Positions 47,573 to 59,353 of a DNA stretch of 64,000 nucleotides are shown here, one piece after another. Position numbers and translations under genes: made by a program. The stretch is from contig JAQJZZ010000015.1 of NCBI GenBank assembly GCA_030077755.1, positions 620,001 to 684,000 on the forward strand. The letters are read 5' to 3'. Every line of letters starts with the position of its first letter. The stretch's first letter is position 1. The notes under the pieces were generated by a model, which saw only the letters and a list, made by a program, of their open reading frames with translations, was not told where the DNA came from and did no database searches. The DNA is from Filosporella fistucella. Its lineage: Eukaryota > Ascomycota > Leotiomycetes > Helotiales.

Positions 47573-48612
47573 ATGGAGATTAGTACTATGAGTATGAACT
47601 CAATATGGCATAATCGGCGCGCGCAGAGGTTATTAGGTTTCGCGATGGGTGTACCGTATGTTCTTCCTCCTTTCCCTCTCTCCTGCCCATCTCCATATCC
47701 TTATCCATATCCATATTCAAACTGAGAAAACCTCCTAACCATCACAAAAACAGAATACTCCTTCTCCTCCTCCTATCCTCCTCCTTCTGGCTCCCCACAA
47801 TCCGCACCCTCAAAACAGACACACTCTCCAAATTCCACACTTCCTGTCTCGCCACCTCCCCTCCAACAACCTCCCTCATCGATCCTACCCGCGTAGCCCT
47901 AATCCTCGAAACAAGACCTATACCCCATCTCCCGGCATTACTCTCGCATTTCATATCCGTCCTGCCCTCGCCATGGCTAATCCGGTTCGCCGGTTCGCAC
48001 GGCGCAATCGCTTTCCTCCTCTCCTCAAACGCATTGAAACAACACGTCGCAAGCGGAAAACTACTTCTTACTCCCCTCCCCGAAAAATACGTCATCTCCA
48101 ACGCTGAAACCATATCCGCTACTCTTACCGATCTCTCTTTCTATAAAGAATTCCTATCCCCTGCAGAATGGCTATTGGTATTCCAAAGCGATTCTATGAT
48201 CTGCTCTGCTTCTGAGCGCTCCATAGAAGATTGGGTAGCGCAAAATTGGACATACATAGGCGCGCCCTGGAATCTAGGTAATCCCTGGGGAGGAAATGGG
48301 GGATTATCTCTCCGCCACGTACCAACATTCATCAAGCTCCTCGAAAACGTAACGCGGCAGCCGGAGACAGAATGGGAAGATGTATGGTTATCCAACCATT
48401 TAGGAGAGATGGATCCAAAACATATGCCTAGCCCTGAAATCGAAAGGTATTTCAGTGTAGAGAGTGTGTGGACGGAGAGACCGTTTGGATACCATTTGAG
48501 AGGATCGGGGAAATTACTGGATGCGGAGATTTGGGGGAATAAGACGAGGAGGGAACAGATATTGTGGTATTGTCCTGAGATTAAGATTGTATTGGATATG
48601 GATTTGAAATAG
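47573..48612 (+). CDS. DUF5672 glycosyltransferase-like membrane protein
   Basis: Two exons (47573-47655 and 47754-48612) give 313 residues. The 98 bp intron starts GTATGT and carries short CCATAT repeats. Near the N-terminus is a hydrophobic run (ILLLLLLSSSFWLPTI) just after the splice join, consistent with a type II Golgi or ER anchor. The lumenal part has the DUF5672 features: VALILETRPIPHLPALL, WLLVFQSDSMICS, NWTYIGAPWNLGNPWGGNGG and EWEDVWLSNHLGEMDPKHMP. The domain occurs in predicted glycosyltransferases. The QSDSMIC stretch is the likely counterpart of a metal-binding DxD-like site, which is an inference. Acceptor and donor are unknown. Confidence 0.82.
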
Positions 48613-50047
48613 GCAACGGGGATTGGGGTGTAATATTAATGTTTTGTAGATAAAGGATAGAGATGAATAAAGATGCTATGATTTTAGACTGGGTTTGAAG
48701 GGTGTGGGCGTGGATGGCGAGAATGGATATGGGGGAGGTGGTTCTTCGATAAGAGGGCGTTGTTAGGATCGAGAAAGTCTGCTTGCCTGGTAGGCCGTTT
48801 AGTGATGAGTTTTTAGGGAGAGTCGCTCTCTGCCTACTTTCCTCGAACCTCGCGGGTCCCCTTTAAGCTCTCGAAGTCTTTGGGTCATTCCTGCAATACG
48901 CTAACATATTAACTCAATGATCTCATCCTCTTTCTTGCGCATCTACAATTCATTTTTCTCTCTTCTCTCTGTCCCTTTTCATTCTCCATTGTTTCAAAAG
49001 CTACTGTACCAGTCACTTATTTCCAATCCACCTTTCTAATTATCTCCCCGCAATCAAAAGATTTGTCAATCTTATTATTTTTTCTCTTTAAACACAATCT
49101 CGTAGTAGTACTCGAGATTCTCCATTTACTACCACGATAGGATTTAAAATACGACTGAAGCCGTCCGTTTGTCATTTCTTTGTCTGTTTGTAATTATGCT
49201 TGTAAGATTACATTATAAAGCGAGAAAATCTTTTGTTGACTACCTCTGATTTAGATACTATGCATATTTTTGCAGGGAATTTCGTATTATTAGGTCGAAG
49301 AACACATTCCCTATTGGATGCTACTATATTGCTACTATAGTTAACCAGACCCACTTAGTACTAGCTTCTCACGATCTACTGCTTGGTGTTTTCAGAGCGA
49401 GAAGTTTGATATTTAATTCCTATCGACGACATTCTTCTTTTACACAGGAATTATTTATTGTCCAAAGAAAGAGCAAAGTATACATCTTTTCACGATATAT
49501 GTAGCCCTCGATAGATCGCAGGCGTTGTAGCAGCGCGGTGACTGGGGAAGTTAAAACTGAGAATAAATTAAATATTCATCGTGTTCCTCTTTCCCAAGAA
49601 ATTAACGAAGAGAGCTTAAAAATATACTCCTAATCAATACTGTGTACCACCGAAAAAGAAAGTATATCGATCGCCACTATTCCCCTTCCTACCAAGACGT
49701 GGCTTTTTCATACTTTAGCTATTTCCTTGGCGGTATATTTCCTTGGTCCTCCGTATGCTGAATGGAGGCTGAGTGGAGGCGATCGAGATCAGCCGTATCT
49801 CCGATGGCTTGCTGCGATTGATAAAATACTTTAGGTACCACCCGCATTCTCCAAAGTATATTTCTGCTCAGCTGAAAGCCACGAGTAAGTGGTGTATGAT
49901 CTGTACCAAAGGCATCTCCATATCTCACCTCGCAAGGAAAGCACTCATAAAATACATGATGTCCCCTCTTTCCGAAAATCTTGATCGGTATTTTACCCAT
50001 CTTTCCCCTCTCCAAAAACAAAGAAAGAGAGAAAGAAAGAAACAGTC
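48613..50047. other. Intergenic stretch, no gene seen
   Basis: AT-rich sequence with only short frames. The 80 bases before 50048 are purine-rich (repeated AAAGAGAG-type runs), probably the 5' leader of the next gene. Confidence 0.5.
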
Positions 50048-51151
50048 ATGTCTTCACACCCACTCCTCACCCGATTCCTCCCCACCATCCTCTCCCTCTC
50101 TATCCTCCTCTGCGCCTTCACAACACCCACATGCGCAAAAACAATCCAAGTATCCCCCGGCCAAAAGATCCAGTCTGCGATAAATTCCGCACACACCGGC
50201 GACACAATCGATATCTCCAGAGGCATCTACCAAGAACAATTGCTCATCACCACTCCTGGCCTCTCCCTCGTAAGCCACAGAGCAAAACTCGTCGCTCCTG
50301 CAACCCAAAACGCAAATAACTGCAGTTCTCTATACTCTGATCCCAACATCCCACCCACCCACGCCGGGATCTGCGTTTTCGGCTCTGGCATCGAGTTTTC
50401 CACCTCCCTATCATCTGGCACGTATCCGGTGTACAAAGTTCTTTCCGTGCAAGAAGCTATCGCTTCCATCTCCATTTCCGGGTTTGAAATCGCTGGGTTC
50501 TCGGGGTACGGGATAGCCGTTGTCGGAGGAGAGAAGATTCGTGTGAGGGAGAATAAAATCGTCAGTACAGGGATTTTCGGGGTTTTAGCGGTTGGATCGG
50601 AAGACGTACTCGTTTCTGGAAACGAGATCACGGCGGCTTATCTCGCTGCTGAGGCTGCTAATGCGTTTACTACGGCCGTTGGTATAGCTGATACAAGCGC
50701 CATCGAGGTACGGGATAATACCCTCTCGGGCTCTTTTCAAGGAATAGGTATCCAAGCTTCCTCGTCCACGATTCGAGATAACAAAGTAAGAAACGTTACG
50801 AATGGAATCTATCTCTCTGAAAATAGTACCGATATCCAGGTCCGGGATAATTCCATCAGAACCCCGTTTGTGGGGGATTTTCAACCGAGTGGGGTTATAG
50901 TGACGGGAGCGAGTAATTCTACTATCCAAGGAAATGAGATTAGGGGAGTGGATTTTGGGCTGAGTATACTGGATGGTGCATATAGAGATTGGAAGGGGGA
51001 TATTGTGCAGATTGTGGGAAACGGGATATTGGTCAAGGGGAATAGGTTCGTCAGTAACGTTCTGGATATCTCGAATTGCTCGGCGGGGAGTAATGTTATT
51101 AAGGGGAATAAATGTAAACAGCCGACTTGCTTGATAGAAAATTGTTTTTGA
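50048..51151 (+). CDS. Secreted right-handed parallel beta-helix protein (NosD/pectin-lyase-like fold)
   Basis: An intronless frame of 367 residues from ATG 50048 to TGA. A signal peptide ends near residue 30 (LSILLCAFTTPTCA then KTIQ). The mature start IQVSPGQKIQSAINSAHTGD and DTIDISRGIYQEQLLI is the usual first turn of NosD-like and pectin-lyase-like beta-helices. After it come many turns with the pattern IRVRENKIVSTG, VLVSGNEITAA, IEVRDNTLSGSFQGIGI, IQVRDNSIRT and STIQGNEIRGVDFG. The C-terminus has Cys residues (ISNCS, NKCKQPTCLIENCF) that may form disulfides. Such folds bind or cleave polysaccharides, but no family catalytic triad stands out. It lies close to a sugar transporter on the opposite strand. 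Confidence 0.85.
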   Translation: MSSHPLLTRFLPTILSLSILLCAFTTPTCAKTIQVSPGQKIQSAINSAHTGDTIDISRGIYQEQLLITTPGLSLVSHRAKLVAPATQNANNCSSLYSDPNIPPTHAGICVFGSGIEFSTSLSSGTYPVYKVLSVQEAIASISISGFEIAGFSGYGIAVVGGEKIRVRENKIVSTGIFGVLAVGSEDVLVSGNEITAAYLAAEAANAFTTAVGIADTSAIEVRDNTLSGSFQGIGIQASSSTIRDNKVRNVTNGIYLSENSTDIQVRDNSIRTPFVGDFQPSGVIVTGASNSTIQGNEIRGVDFGLSILDGAYRDWKGDIVQIVGNGILVKGNRFVSNVLDISNCSAGSNVIKGNKCKQPTCLIENCF

Positions 51152-51428
51152 GGGGCAAGTGGTTAGGTCTTGAAAGTATTTTCTTGGCACTGTGACTTCA
51201 CATTATGATCTCATCTTTACTTGAATAAAGACTTTAGTTTGAGGGTTTATTATCATATATAAATACTTAGACGGTATAGCAAATTTCTCATCAAATATAG
51301 AACTGGTATTTACATCCCTCTAATTATACCCTATGTACCCAACATCTTTGCATTTTATCCCACATCCTCTCCATCACCACTTCAACAGATTCTAGCCTCA
51401 CTCTCTCTTCTACTCAAGAATAAGACCT

Positions 51429-53419
51429 TCACACTCTCTCAACCTGCTCCGAAAAAACAGGTTTCTCCTTCAAAACCTCAGTTCCGTTATCGAATTCAGG
51501 ATCGCTTGCTCGCTCTAATCTGTATTGTTTGACGGCTTCGGGGAAACGACGACAGTTGACTCCCGAGGTGAAGAGGAAATCCATCTATCATCGTTAGTAT
51601 CTTCCGGACATGAAGGATGGGAAGGGGTGAGGATGATTCGGCAGTGAGTGAAGAGATGGAAGGTGAAGAATGACGGTTAGAAGGAGGGAGACTTACTTCA
51701 GTGAATGAAAGGCCTTTGGTTTCGGGAATGAAAAAGTACATCAGGATACAAAGAGGAAGACTCAATCCGAAGAAAATAAAACCGACTTTTGGACCGAGAT
51801 TCGCGGCGTCTGGGTTGATTAGGTATGGAACGACGAAGGAGACGATCCAGACGCTGGAGAGTATGTTAGCCACTATTTTCAATGAAGATTATTGCAAAAC
51901 TAATAGGGAAAGAAGATCCCATACCCAGCCATCTGACAAAACCCCATCAAACTAACGGTACTCGCCCTCATAGTCAACGCGGGCAATTCAGCACCAAACG
52001 CAAATCCCACTGCACCTAGTGTACACTGATAAATAGCACCCCAGACAAACACCGAGATGAGGAAAACCCATTGTGCGGCTTTAGTGCTGAAACAGCCACA
52101 GATGCCGATTACGAGCAGTGCAGCTGTGAGAGCGTAGGTACCGGGAAGGAGAAGCTTTCTGCGACCTACGGTTTCGATGAGAGGGAAGGCGGCGCAGGCT
52201 GAAACGAACATTATGATTGAAAGGGCGAGGGTGACGGTGAAGAAGTCGGCTATGCCGAGGAGGGAGAGGAAATAAGTGAAGAAGCCTGAAATGAGATAGT
52301 CAGTGGATGTTTAATGTAGATTTGGGGTTTGTGACTTGCCTAAGACGAAAGTAGAGCCTACACATTGTTGTTGTATCACTGAAATATTGGCGATGAGAGT
52401 TCGCTTCAAGTTTGGCTTCTGGAAACATTGAAGTAATTTAGGCTTGTTTGAGCCCGAGTTTGCAGCTCGTAGTTCATTGTCGAATGTGATGTTACTCTGG
52501 ATTCGAACCATCTCTGCGTCGATCAACTCAGGGTCGCTAGAACCGTGGATGGTATGGAGAGATTTTCGTGCTCGCTCACTGTACCCTTTTCTAAGCAAGT
52601 AACTTGGGGATTCTGGGAACCATGGATAGAAGAGGAAGAGGGGTACTTCAAGCAGTCAGTATGTGCATAGTTATGTTATGAGGTACGAAACCTACCGACG
52701 AATGCAAATTGCAGGAGAAGTAAGGTCTTGTATGACCATTCGCCTTCCATTGTTGAGACACCTCTGGCGACTCCTGCGAGAACCAACTGTCCGAATACGA
52801 TTGAACCATTCATCAAGCACAGGTAGAAACCACGAATTTCAGGACGAACTGTCTCTCCAATCCAAACTGGAGATAGAATATAGACAATACCGAAGCCAAC
52901 AGCTGATTATTATGTCAGCATAATTTGGAGGTTGAGTATAAAGAGCATACCATTTACCAATCTACCGCAGAGAAACAGGATCCATTCGTGACTTGCAACT
53001 TGCAGTGCAACCCCAACAGAAGTGAGTGTTGTGCCAATAATCAAAGAGTGTTTTCGTCCAATCCATTCGATGAGTTGACCACCGATGAGAATACCAATAA
53101 TATCACCACCAGTAGCAGCTCCAGACCAACCAGATAGATATCGAGCAGGAATGAGGTAGCCAGAAACTTGTGTAGCATAGGGAATACCGAATTGCCTCTG
53201 GAAAGAGGGCAAGGCTGTGACATATCCGGATGCTCCCCAGTCGAAACCTGTTGATGCTTAGCTGAATGATCCTTGAACTGATGTGAGTATTCATTACGCA
53301 CCGGTCATAACGCTTCCGATGGAGGAAAAGAGAGCCCAAAGTCCGAATCTCCATTGTACGCGTAAGATCTTCCATTTGTCCTCAATACGGACTTGAGTCC
53401 AATCTGGTTTGAACGACAT
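51429..53419 (-). CDS. Sugar transporter (MFS; hexose / alpha-glucoside permease type)
   Basis: Seven exons (53419-53302, 53247-52951, 52902-52696, 52645-52340, 52285-51925, 51853-51697, 51584-51429) give 533 residues. Family signatures: MTGFDWGASGYVTALPSFQ in helix 1, GGQLIEWIGRKHSLI, PWFPESPSYLLRKGYSERAR, SVIQQQCVGSTFVLGFFTYF, FPLIETVGRRKLLLPG and FIPETKGLSFTE at the end of helix 12. Five introns are GT-AG. The fourth (52286-52339) uses a GC donor (GGCAAGT), and no GT alternative keeps the frame. The short last exon supplies a hydrophilic tail. It should be a 12-helix plasma-membrane proton-sugar symporter; the sugar is unknown. It is divergent from the Zn2Cys6 gene at 54188, with about 770 bases between starts. 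Confidence 0.9.
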
Positions 53420-54187
53420 GTTGATGATTCGGGTTCTAGTCTGCAGTATTATGCAAATTGTAATTGCTGTCGTACCTCTGTGAAAAAGGACAAGACGAGG
53501 GAAACAAGGTAATAAGAGATCGAAAGATGTGATAATCGAAGAGGAGTGCCTGTCGATGATGATAACAATTCTATCAAAGTGTGGGGAAATAACGCTCTAT
53601 TTATGAACAACAATGTGAGATATATGAAAAGAGAGTTTGGAGGTTTAGATCCAGGCTTGATGAGAATAAGAGATGGAGACACACAAAGTGTCGACCTGAC
53701 AAGGACAGACCGATGGCACATTGCCACTAGTAGAGAGAAACATCGATATAGAGACGAGCACTGGGCACGGCGGCAGAGACATGAACGGGTTGAGATGCAC
53801 TACAGAAATCTGGTGAGAAAGTGAGAGTGAAGGCTGGAACATCGGCGGGGTACTGGGGATCTGGAGAACCGATTATTCCCCAAGGAGCGTAGTCTGGTCT
53901 CATTTGGGAAATCCAAGCGAGTCAGGACGGCCGATTATCTGAACTCGATTTCCTTCGTCTCATCAACATCGACATCCGCATACATTTCCCCGCATTTCTT
54001 TATTTCCCGCCCCATATCACAACTCCCGACACTCCGAAGCTAAATATGTCCGAATTCCTTCACACCAGACTATCTCCTGCTTTCAACCCCAGGTTACTGC
54101 AATTCCATCAAACTCAAACATTGCATCCGATCATCCTTCACTCCGACTGCCAATACCTCTCCCCATGCTCCATGCACCTTTCTAACC
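53420..54187. promoter_or_regulatory. Shared divergent promoter region of sugar transporter and Zn2Cys6 regulator
   Basis: About 770 bases between the two start codons. It contains several isolated CGG/CCG triplets (for example around 53768, 53845 and 53929), the half-site type of Zn2Cys6 proteins, but no clear palindrome. The plus-strand frame at 53546-53824 has no motifs and is not called. Co-regulation is an inference from layout. Confidence 0.4.
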
Positions 54188-56365
54188 ATGGATTCACCGA
54201 CCCAGATATCTGGTAACAAACGCCTCCGATACTCCGACAACAATTCCAATCCCAACAATGGTAATGCACATACCAACTACCGACCACAGCATGAGAATAT
54301 TGTCCCAACTCCATCCCCAACTCCCGGCGGCTTGAGTTTCAATCCAGCCGACTATCCGAAAAGGCGAGTATTGGTGGCTTGTGAGGTATGTCGTGTTCGA
54401 AAGACACGATGCGATGCTGTAAGGCCGAGTTGTTCTTTCTGTGCCAATCTCGGCGTTGAATGTGTCTATCGGAAGGCAGTAAATCCATCGGCCAAAAGAG
54501 CAGTGAATGAGTACGTCTACCAAAGTACCACATGGTATTTCTCAGCAGACCACATCCATTGGGATCATCGTTAACTTTTAGTAGACGGAAACCCGAGCTA
54601 GAGCTGCCTACTACAGCCCCGGAGCTGAAAGCTCTTATCGAACGAGCACGTGTCGCTTTGCAGAATCTAACACAAGCACCGGATGTCTCATCCCCTACAT
54701 TTTCATACACTGAAGATGATGCTGATTCTCCATCCGTGCCCGTTTCCCAAGCTCTGGCAGTGCGAAGGTTATCAGGCGCCTCGAGTAGAACCCATAAATC
54801 ATGGGACACATTCTCTCCAAGATACGTAGAAGGATCAAGACAATATCCTTGTTTCGTTGGTGCCAACTTGCATGGTTTTGCCAGAATGTTAGATCGTCCA
54901 ATTGCTCCTCAACTAGCGCCATTGTGTTATGATGATGGAGAGTCATTTTTGGAACGCGAAGTTGGCTACCACAGCACATTGTGGGGAGAGAGCTCGTCTC
55001 AAGATCCATTGGGACTAGACCTGAGCTTCAGAACATGCTTCAAGAACCAACAATCATTTGCAAGAAATATTCTTGCCTGGTTCCCGGTTTTCGATCAGCA
55101 GGTCTGCATCGATCTCGTCAAGACTGCGACCGAAAATGGTCTCGATCCTTCTGAAGCGTCAACATGTCTGACATTATTTATCCTTGCATTGGGGGCTTTG
55201 ACTAGAGCTGAAGACACACTTTCATTGGAATCGACGGCAGAGACACCCGGCCTAGATTACTTTCAAGCAGGATCTCGATGTTTAAACAACATGACGACTG
55301 AGTTAGGTACCATTACACAAGCTCAATGTCTGATACTGAAAGCGTAAGTATTTCTGGGATTATCAAGACAGATTGTCCTCGAACCCTAACGATCCGCAGG
55401 CTGTATCTTCTCTTATGTTTGCGCCACCTCGCAGCTTTTGATACCATCCACTCAAGTTCCATTATTATTGTCAGACTTCTAGCTCTTCAATCACGACTTG
55501 AAAGCGATCAGACCTTTCGCGAATCTTGCCATCGTGCTTATTGGATCTGTTACATGATAGAGCATGAGCTTAGGGGCTGCGTACATGTCGGGACACAAGT
55601 TCTCGAATCATTTCAAGAGCACATGCCACTAGATCTGGATCTTCTAGACCATGCCGAACCCGCAATGTTTTGGTTCCTCAGCGAGATCGCTTTGCGACGA
55701 ATATTTATCAACAGTCTTTGCTCAGTCGGACAGGGAGGGCGAACAATTTACGCTCCTCGTGTCAGTGAAGAATTGAATACTCAATTGCAACAATGGTATG
55801 GACACTTGCATCCTAGCGTAAAGTTTCCTCTAGGTACAGAGCCATTACTGGATATGCAAAAAGCATTTTTACGATCTCAATTTTACGCCGCCATAATCCA
55901 GGTTCATTGGCCTTCGGTTGTGCAGATCCTGACCAACCCACCTAAAAATCGAAACGATCCAGAAACTATTGCCATGTTCAAGAGTGCAGAGCAAGCGATC
56001 CAATACACTGTCTTGCATCTTAATACTATGGAAGGTCTGCTTCAAGACCGATTTCTTATGAGTTTTACTACTCACATATCGTAAGTTCGATCTATTATCG
56101 ACTGTAAATCTAATATCGGCATCACATAAGTTCTTCTGTACTAATTCATTTTTACAGGGCCTTTGCATTTTCCATGCTTTTACTATGTGTATTTGACGCA
56201 GAAGAATTCCGTCCTCTTCATGCTATGAACACGACAATAAATGTGATACAACGAGTTCGGCAACTTATGGAACCTTGGGCCAAGCTCGATCAGACTGTTG
56301 CGGCTAATATGAGAAGGATAGATGACCTGATGCGGTTGAAAGGGATTCAGTTATCGGATACATAA
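54188..56365 (+). CDS. Zn2Cys6 transcription factor with fungal-specific middle region
   Basis: Four exons (54188-54510, 54582-55343, 55400-56080, 56158-56365) give 657 residues; introns are 71, 56 and 77 bp. The cluster is intact within exon 1: ACEVCRVRKTRCDAVRPSCS then FCANLGVECVYRK, with ligands C65, C68, C75, C82, C85 and C92 in the standard spacing. A disordered Asn/Pro-rich N-terminus precedes it. The middle region carries CFKNQQSFARNILAWFPVFD, LFILALGALTRAEDTL and SCHRAYWICYMIEHELRGCV, then PLHAMNTTINVIQRVRQLME near the end. The divergent sugar transporter is an obvious candidate target, but no target is proven. No close match to a named regulator can be claimed from sequence alone. 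Confidence 0.88.
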
Positions 56366-57074
56366 AATTATGAGATTTATGGGCAAAATTGGACTGGACT
56401 TCCAGGCCTACGCTGCAACTCACTGTCGAGGCTAATCAAAGATTCGGCTATCTCAAAAGCTTGATCTATTCCGATCGCAGTCATCTCTGAGACTGTAAAC
56501 CAGCTTGAATCTGGGGTGCATTGTGCCCACATGTTCAATTAAATTTCGGTTCTGAACACTTTGGACCCTATCCGTCCCGCACACACATTTGCATACAAAG
56601 CTTATCCCGCATCCCTTGTGGCTCCGGGATCCTGATTATGGGGAAGGAGTTGTGCCCTGGGTTTGAAACTAAGAGTGGCTCAGTGGAAAACTTATGGCAG
56701 TGGATTTCATGTAACCGACCCGACAGCCCGATGAGCGAAGCATCTTGGAATTCTAAAGCAAACTGGGAAGTGGGTTAGGTAGGATGGTGGGGTGGAAGAT
56801 TGCCGAAGTTGAACCGGATGGCGGGGACTTAGGGGAGTATCGGCATTGCTGAAAATGGGGAAAGCTATCTAAGCTTCACACAGCTCTACTAGTGGATAAG
56901 CTGTCCAGCTATGAGCTTTGTAATTCTTGCGAGATCCGGCAAGAGAGAACTCTGTTTGTATTCCAATAAGTTCCTGTCCCATCATTTCTTCCTCTTTGTA
57001 CAAAGTAGACAATCTCACTCTACTACTACACAATCAATTTCTCCCTCATTTCACAACCAAATCTTCGAGTCAAA
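56366..57074. other. Intergenic stretch, no gene seen
   Basis: Short frames only. The last 100 bases are CT-rich and probably the promoter and leader of the oxidoreductase at 57075. Confidence 0.5.
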
Positions 57075-58302
57075 ATGTCAATCGGAATAGCTTTACTTGG
57101 TGCAGGCATATTCGCCATGGAGCGTGAGTACCTTATCCCACGCCTTCTCCCAACCCAAAATCCTAACATCCTCAGACCACCTCCCAGCAATCAAAGCCTG
57201 TCCCCTCCTCTCCCTAAAAGCAATCTACTCGCGTTCCCAAAAGACCGTAGAATCAGCCCTACAAGCCTCCAACCTCTCTATAGATCCCTTCTACGATTCC
57301 CCCTCTTCGCCTTCCCAATCTCTCTCAGCCCTCCTCTCCCGCCCAGACATCCACGCCGTAATAATCGCGCTTCCAATCCCCATCCAACCTTCTATCATCA
57401 AGCTAGCAATGGCGGCCGGCAAACACATTCTGAGCGAAAAACCTATTGCGAAAGATAGCCAGACAGCTAGAGAATTAATCAGTTTGTACGAGAGAGAATA
57501 TGCTACGAAATTACTGTGGGGAATAGGAGAGAATTTCAGATTCTGGCCTGCTGTTACGAAAGCATGGGAGATATTGCATGAAGAGGGAGGAGAACTGGTG
57601 GGGTTTAATGTGGAATTTTATCATTTTGTGGAGGAGGGGGATAAGTATTTTCAGACGGAGTGGTATGTTTTAACCCCTTTATCCTTCCTGAAAAGAAAAA
57701 GAATAGAGCAGAGCAGAGAACTAATGAAAAATAGGCGCGCTACACCATCCTACCAAGGCGGATTCCTCCTAGATGGTGGTATACATTTCGTTGCTATCCT
57801 GCGCTATCTCCTGCAAGCAGTTGATCAGAAGATAGTACATCTCTCTGCTTTTACTTCGCTCTTGCAAGAGAGGATATCACCTGTGGATACAATACACTCT
57901 ATTATCCAAACCTGTTCTTCCTCCCCTACCTTCCCGTCTCCTTCCTCTCCCTCATCAAAACACCGCCACGGCACATTCACCCTCTCCTTCGGCACAGCAC
58001 ATAAATCCGCTCTCGATATAATTCTCATCACTGATAAACTCTGTATCACTATCCATCCTACAGAGGTGATTGTTAAGAGGAAAGAAGAAGAAGAGGTTAA
58101 AATCGAAGTAGAGAGTAGTTTTGGAGTTAGGGAAGAGGTAGGGGTTTGGGCGAAGGGAATTGAGGATTGGAAGGAGCGTAATGGTAATGGGGGAGTGGAT
58201 AAGAGGATTTGTATAAATGAGACGTTGGGCGATTTATTGGTTTTGGAGGGGATGCTTAGGTCTGGTGAGGAGGGGGGGATGGGGAGGGGGGTTGAGGGGT
58301 AG
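57075..58302 (+). CDS. Gfo/Idh/MocA-family NAD(P)-dependent oxidoreductase
   Basis: Three exons (57075-57123, 57176-57662, 57735-58302) give 367 residues; introns are 52 and 72 bp. The first splice rebuilds the Rossmann start IGIALLGAGIFAMEHHLPAI, with a GAGIFA dinucleotide loop. AMAAGKHILSEKPIAKD holds the family EKP motif. The second splice gives QTEWRATPSYQGGFLLDGGI, ending in the substrate-domain GGxHF-type motif (GGIHFVAILRY). The loop and GGFLLDGG pattern resemble the fungal group containing yeast YMR315W, an NADP-linked enzyme. Substrate unknown; cytosolic by absence of any leader. A second, quite different family member lies about 1 kb downstream on the other strand. Confidence 0.85.
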
Positions 58303-59353
58303 GGGTTGACATGATAAAATTGTTTTTTTAAGTTTACTATTTACGCACATTCTAACTCAGACTATTTTGTCACAAATACATATCCTCTCGCGAATTTGAA
58401 TTCATATAATATACCTCGTAACGATAAACAATTATCTCAGGCTATCTCATATTACCTTATAACCATGGACAAAATGGCATTAAGTCTTCTTATTTTTATA
58501 TGCTATGAGAATCATATAAGGAATTATGTGTTTGAAGAAAGGAGTGCCCACTGATATAGGAGACTTGAAATATAGTTTCGGATATTAGATGTTAGGCAGA
58601 TGTCCGACAGATGCTGTAGAGAATACTAGGGCTAGTGGTAGTATACCTATGCGGAGTACCTATGCAAGCGCTAGGCTTAGTGATATAAAAACATATTATA
58701 CCTCATAACAATAATCCATCACCTAATCTCACCTTGGAGCTACAATCCCAAATACCTTTCCCATCCTCAAGTTTACATTTTCAAGAAGGATCTGAATAAT
58801 TTGTTATTCAAGGAGGTATTTATATTACCATGGGCTTAATTTTAGTTTATATGTCAGATGCTGTGAGTATCTATACTACAAATTGTACAGTGTAGTGGTG
58901 GTGGTGGTAGCGAGTAGAAATTCAGGGTATTCAATCGCTGGAATGGGTTGATATAGGGTGGTTTTAGAAGTTCTAGGGTGAAGTGCGGGGTAATGCGGGG
59001 TGTTTCGCCCCTGAAGGTATACTGGGCTGTGCAAAAGATTTCAGGACTTAGGCTTTAGTTGTGCAAGACGGGTAGTAGGGTAGAGATTTTAGAACACAAT
59101 AAATATTCAAGTTGATTAGATTCAAGTTTTAGAAGAGAGTAAATAGGGTAAGAAATTTTTTATTAGAAATTGAGTAACTGAGACGCTTATGAGAGATTGG
59201 AAGATTAATCAAAACCCTTATATGAGACTGGACAAGTCACTCAGCCTCTCATGAGAGACTGAACAATTCATAAAGCGATTCATTTCCACAAATAGAAATC
59301 ATGAATTACTTCATTCTTATAAACCCATTTCTTTTTCTACCCGACCCAACTCT
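58303..59353. other. AT-rich convergent region with degenerate repeats
   Basis: Strongly AT-rich. It contains imperfect direct repeats: ATACCTCGTAACGATAAnC near 58411 against ATACCTCATAACAATAAtC near 58699, and a threefold 31-base repeat at 59186-59276. C-to-T-like differences between copies would fit repeat-induced point mutation, but this is not demonstrated. No gene was seen. Confidence 0.5.
59186..59276. repeat. Three degenerate copies of a 31-base direct repeat
   Basis: Copies start at 59186, 59217 and 59248. Each has the pattern CTyATGAGA-C/T-TGrA followed by a variable AT-rich half (ATGAGAGATTGG, ATGAGACTGG, ATGAGAGACTG). The even 31-base spacing is the main evidence. Confidence 0.55.

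Noticed and set aside
53546..53824. Plus-strand 92-codon frame in the divergent promoter region
   Set aside because: Low-complexity charged composition without homology; lies where two promoters are expected.
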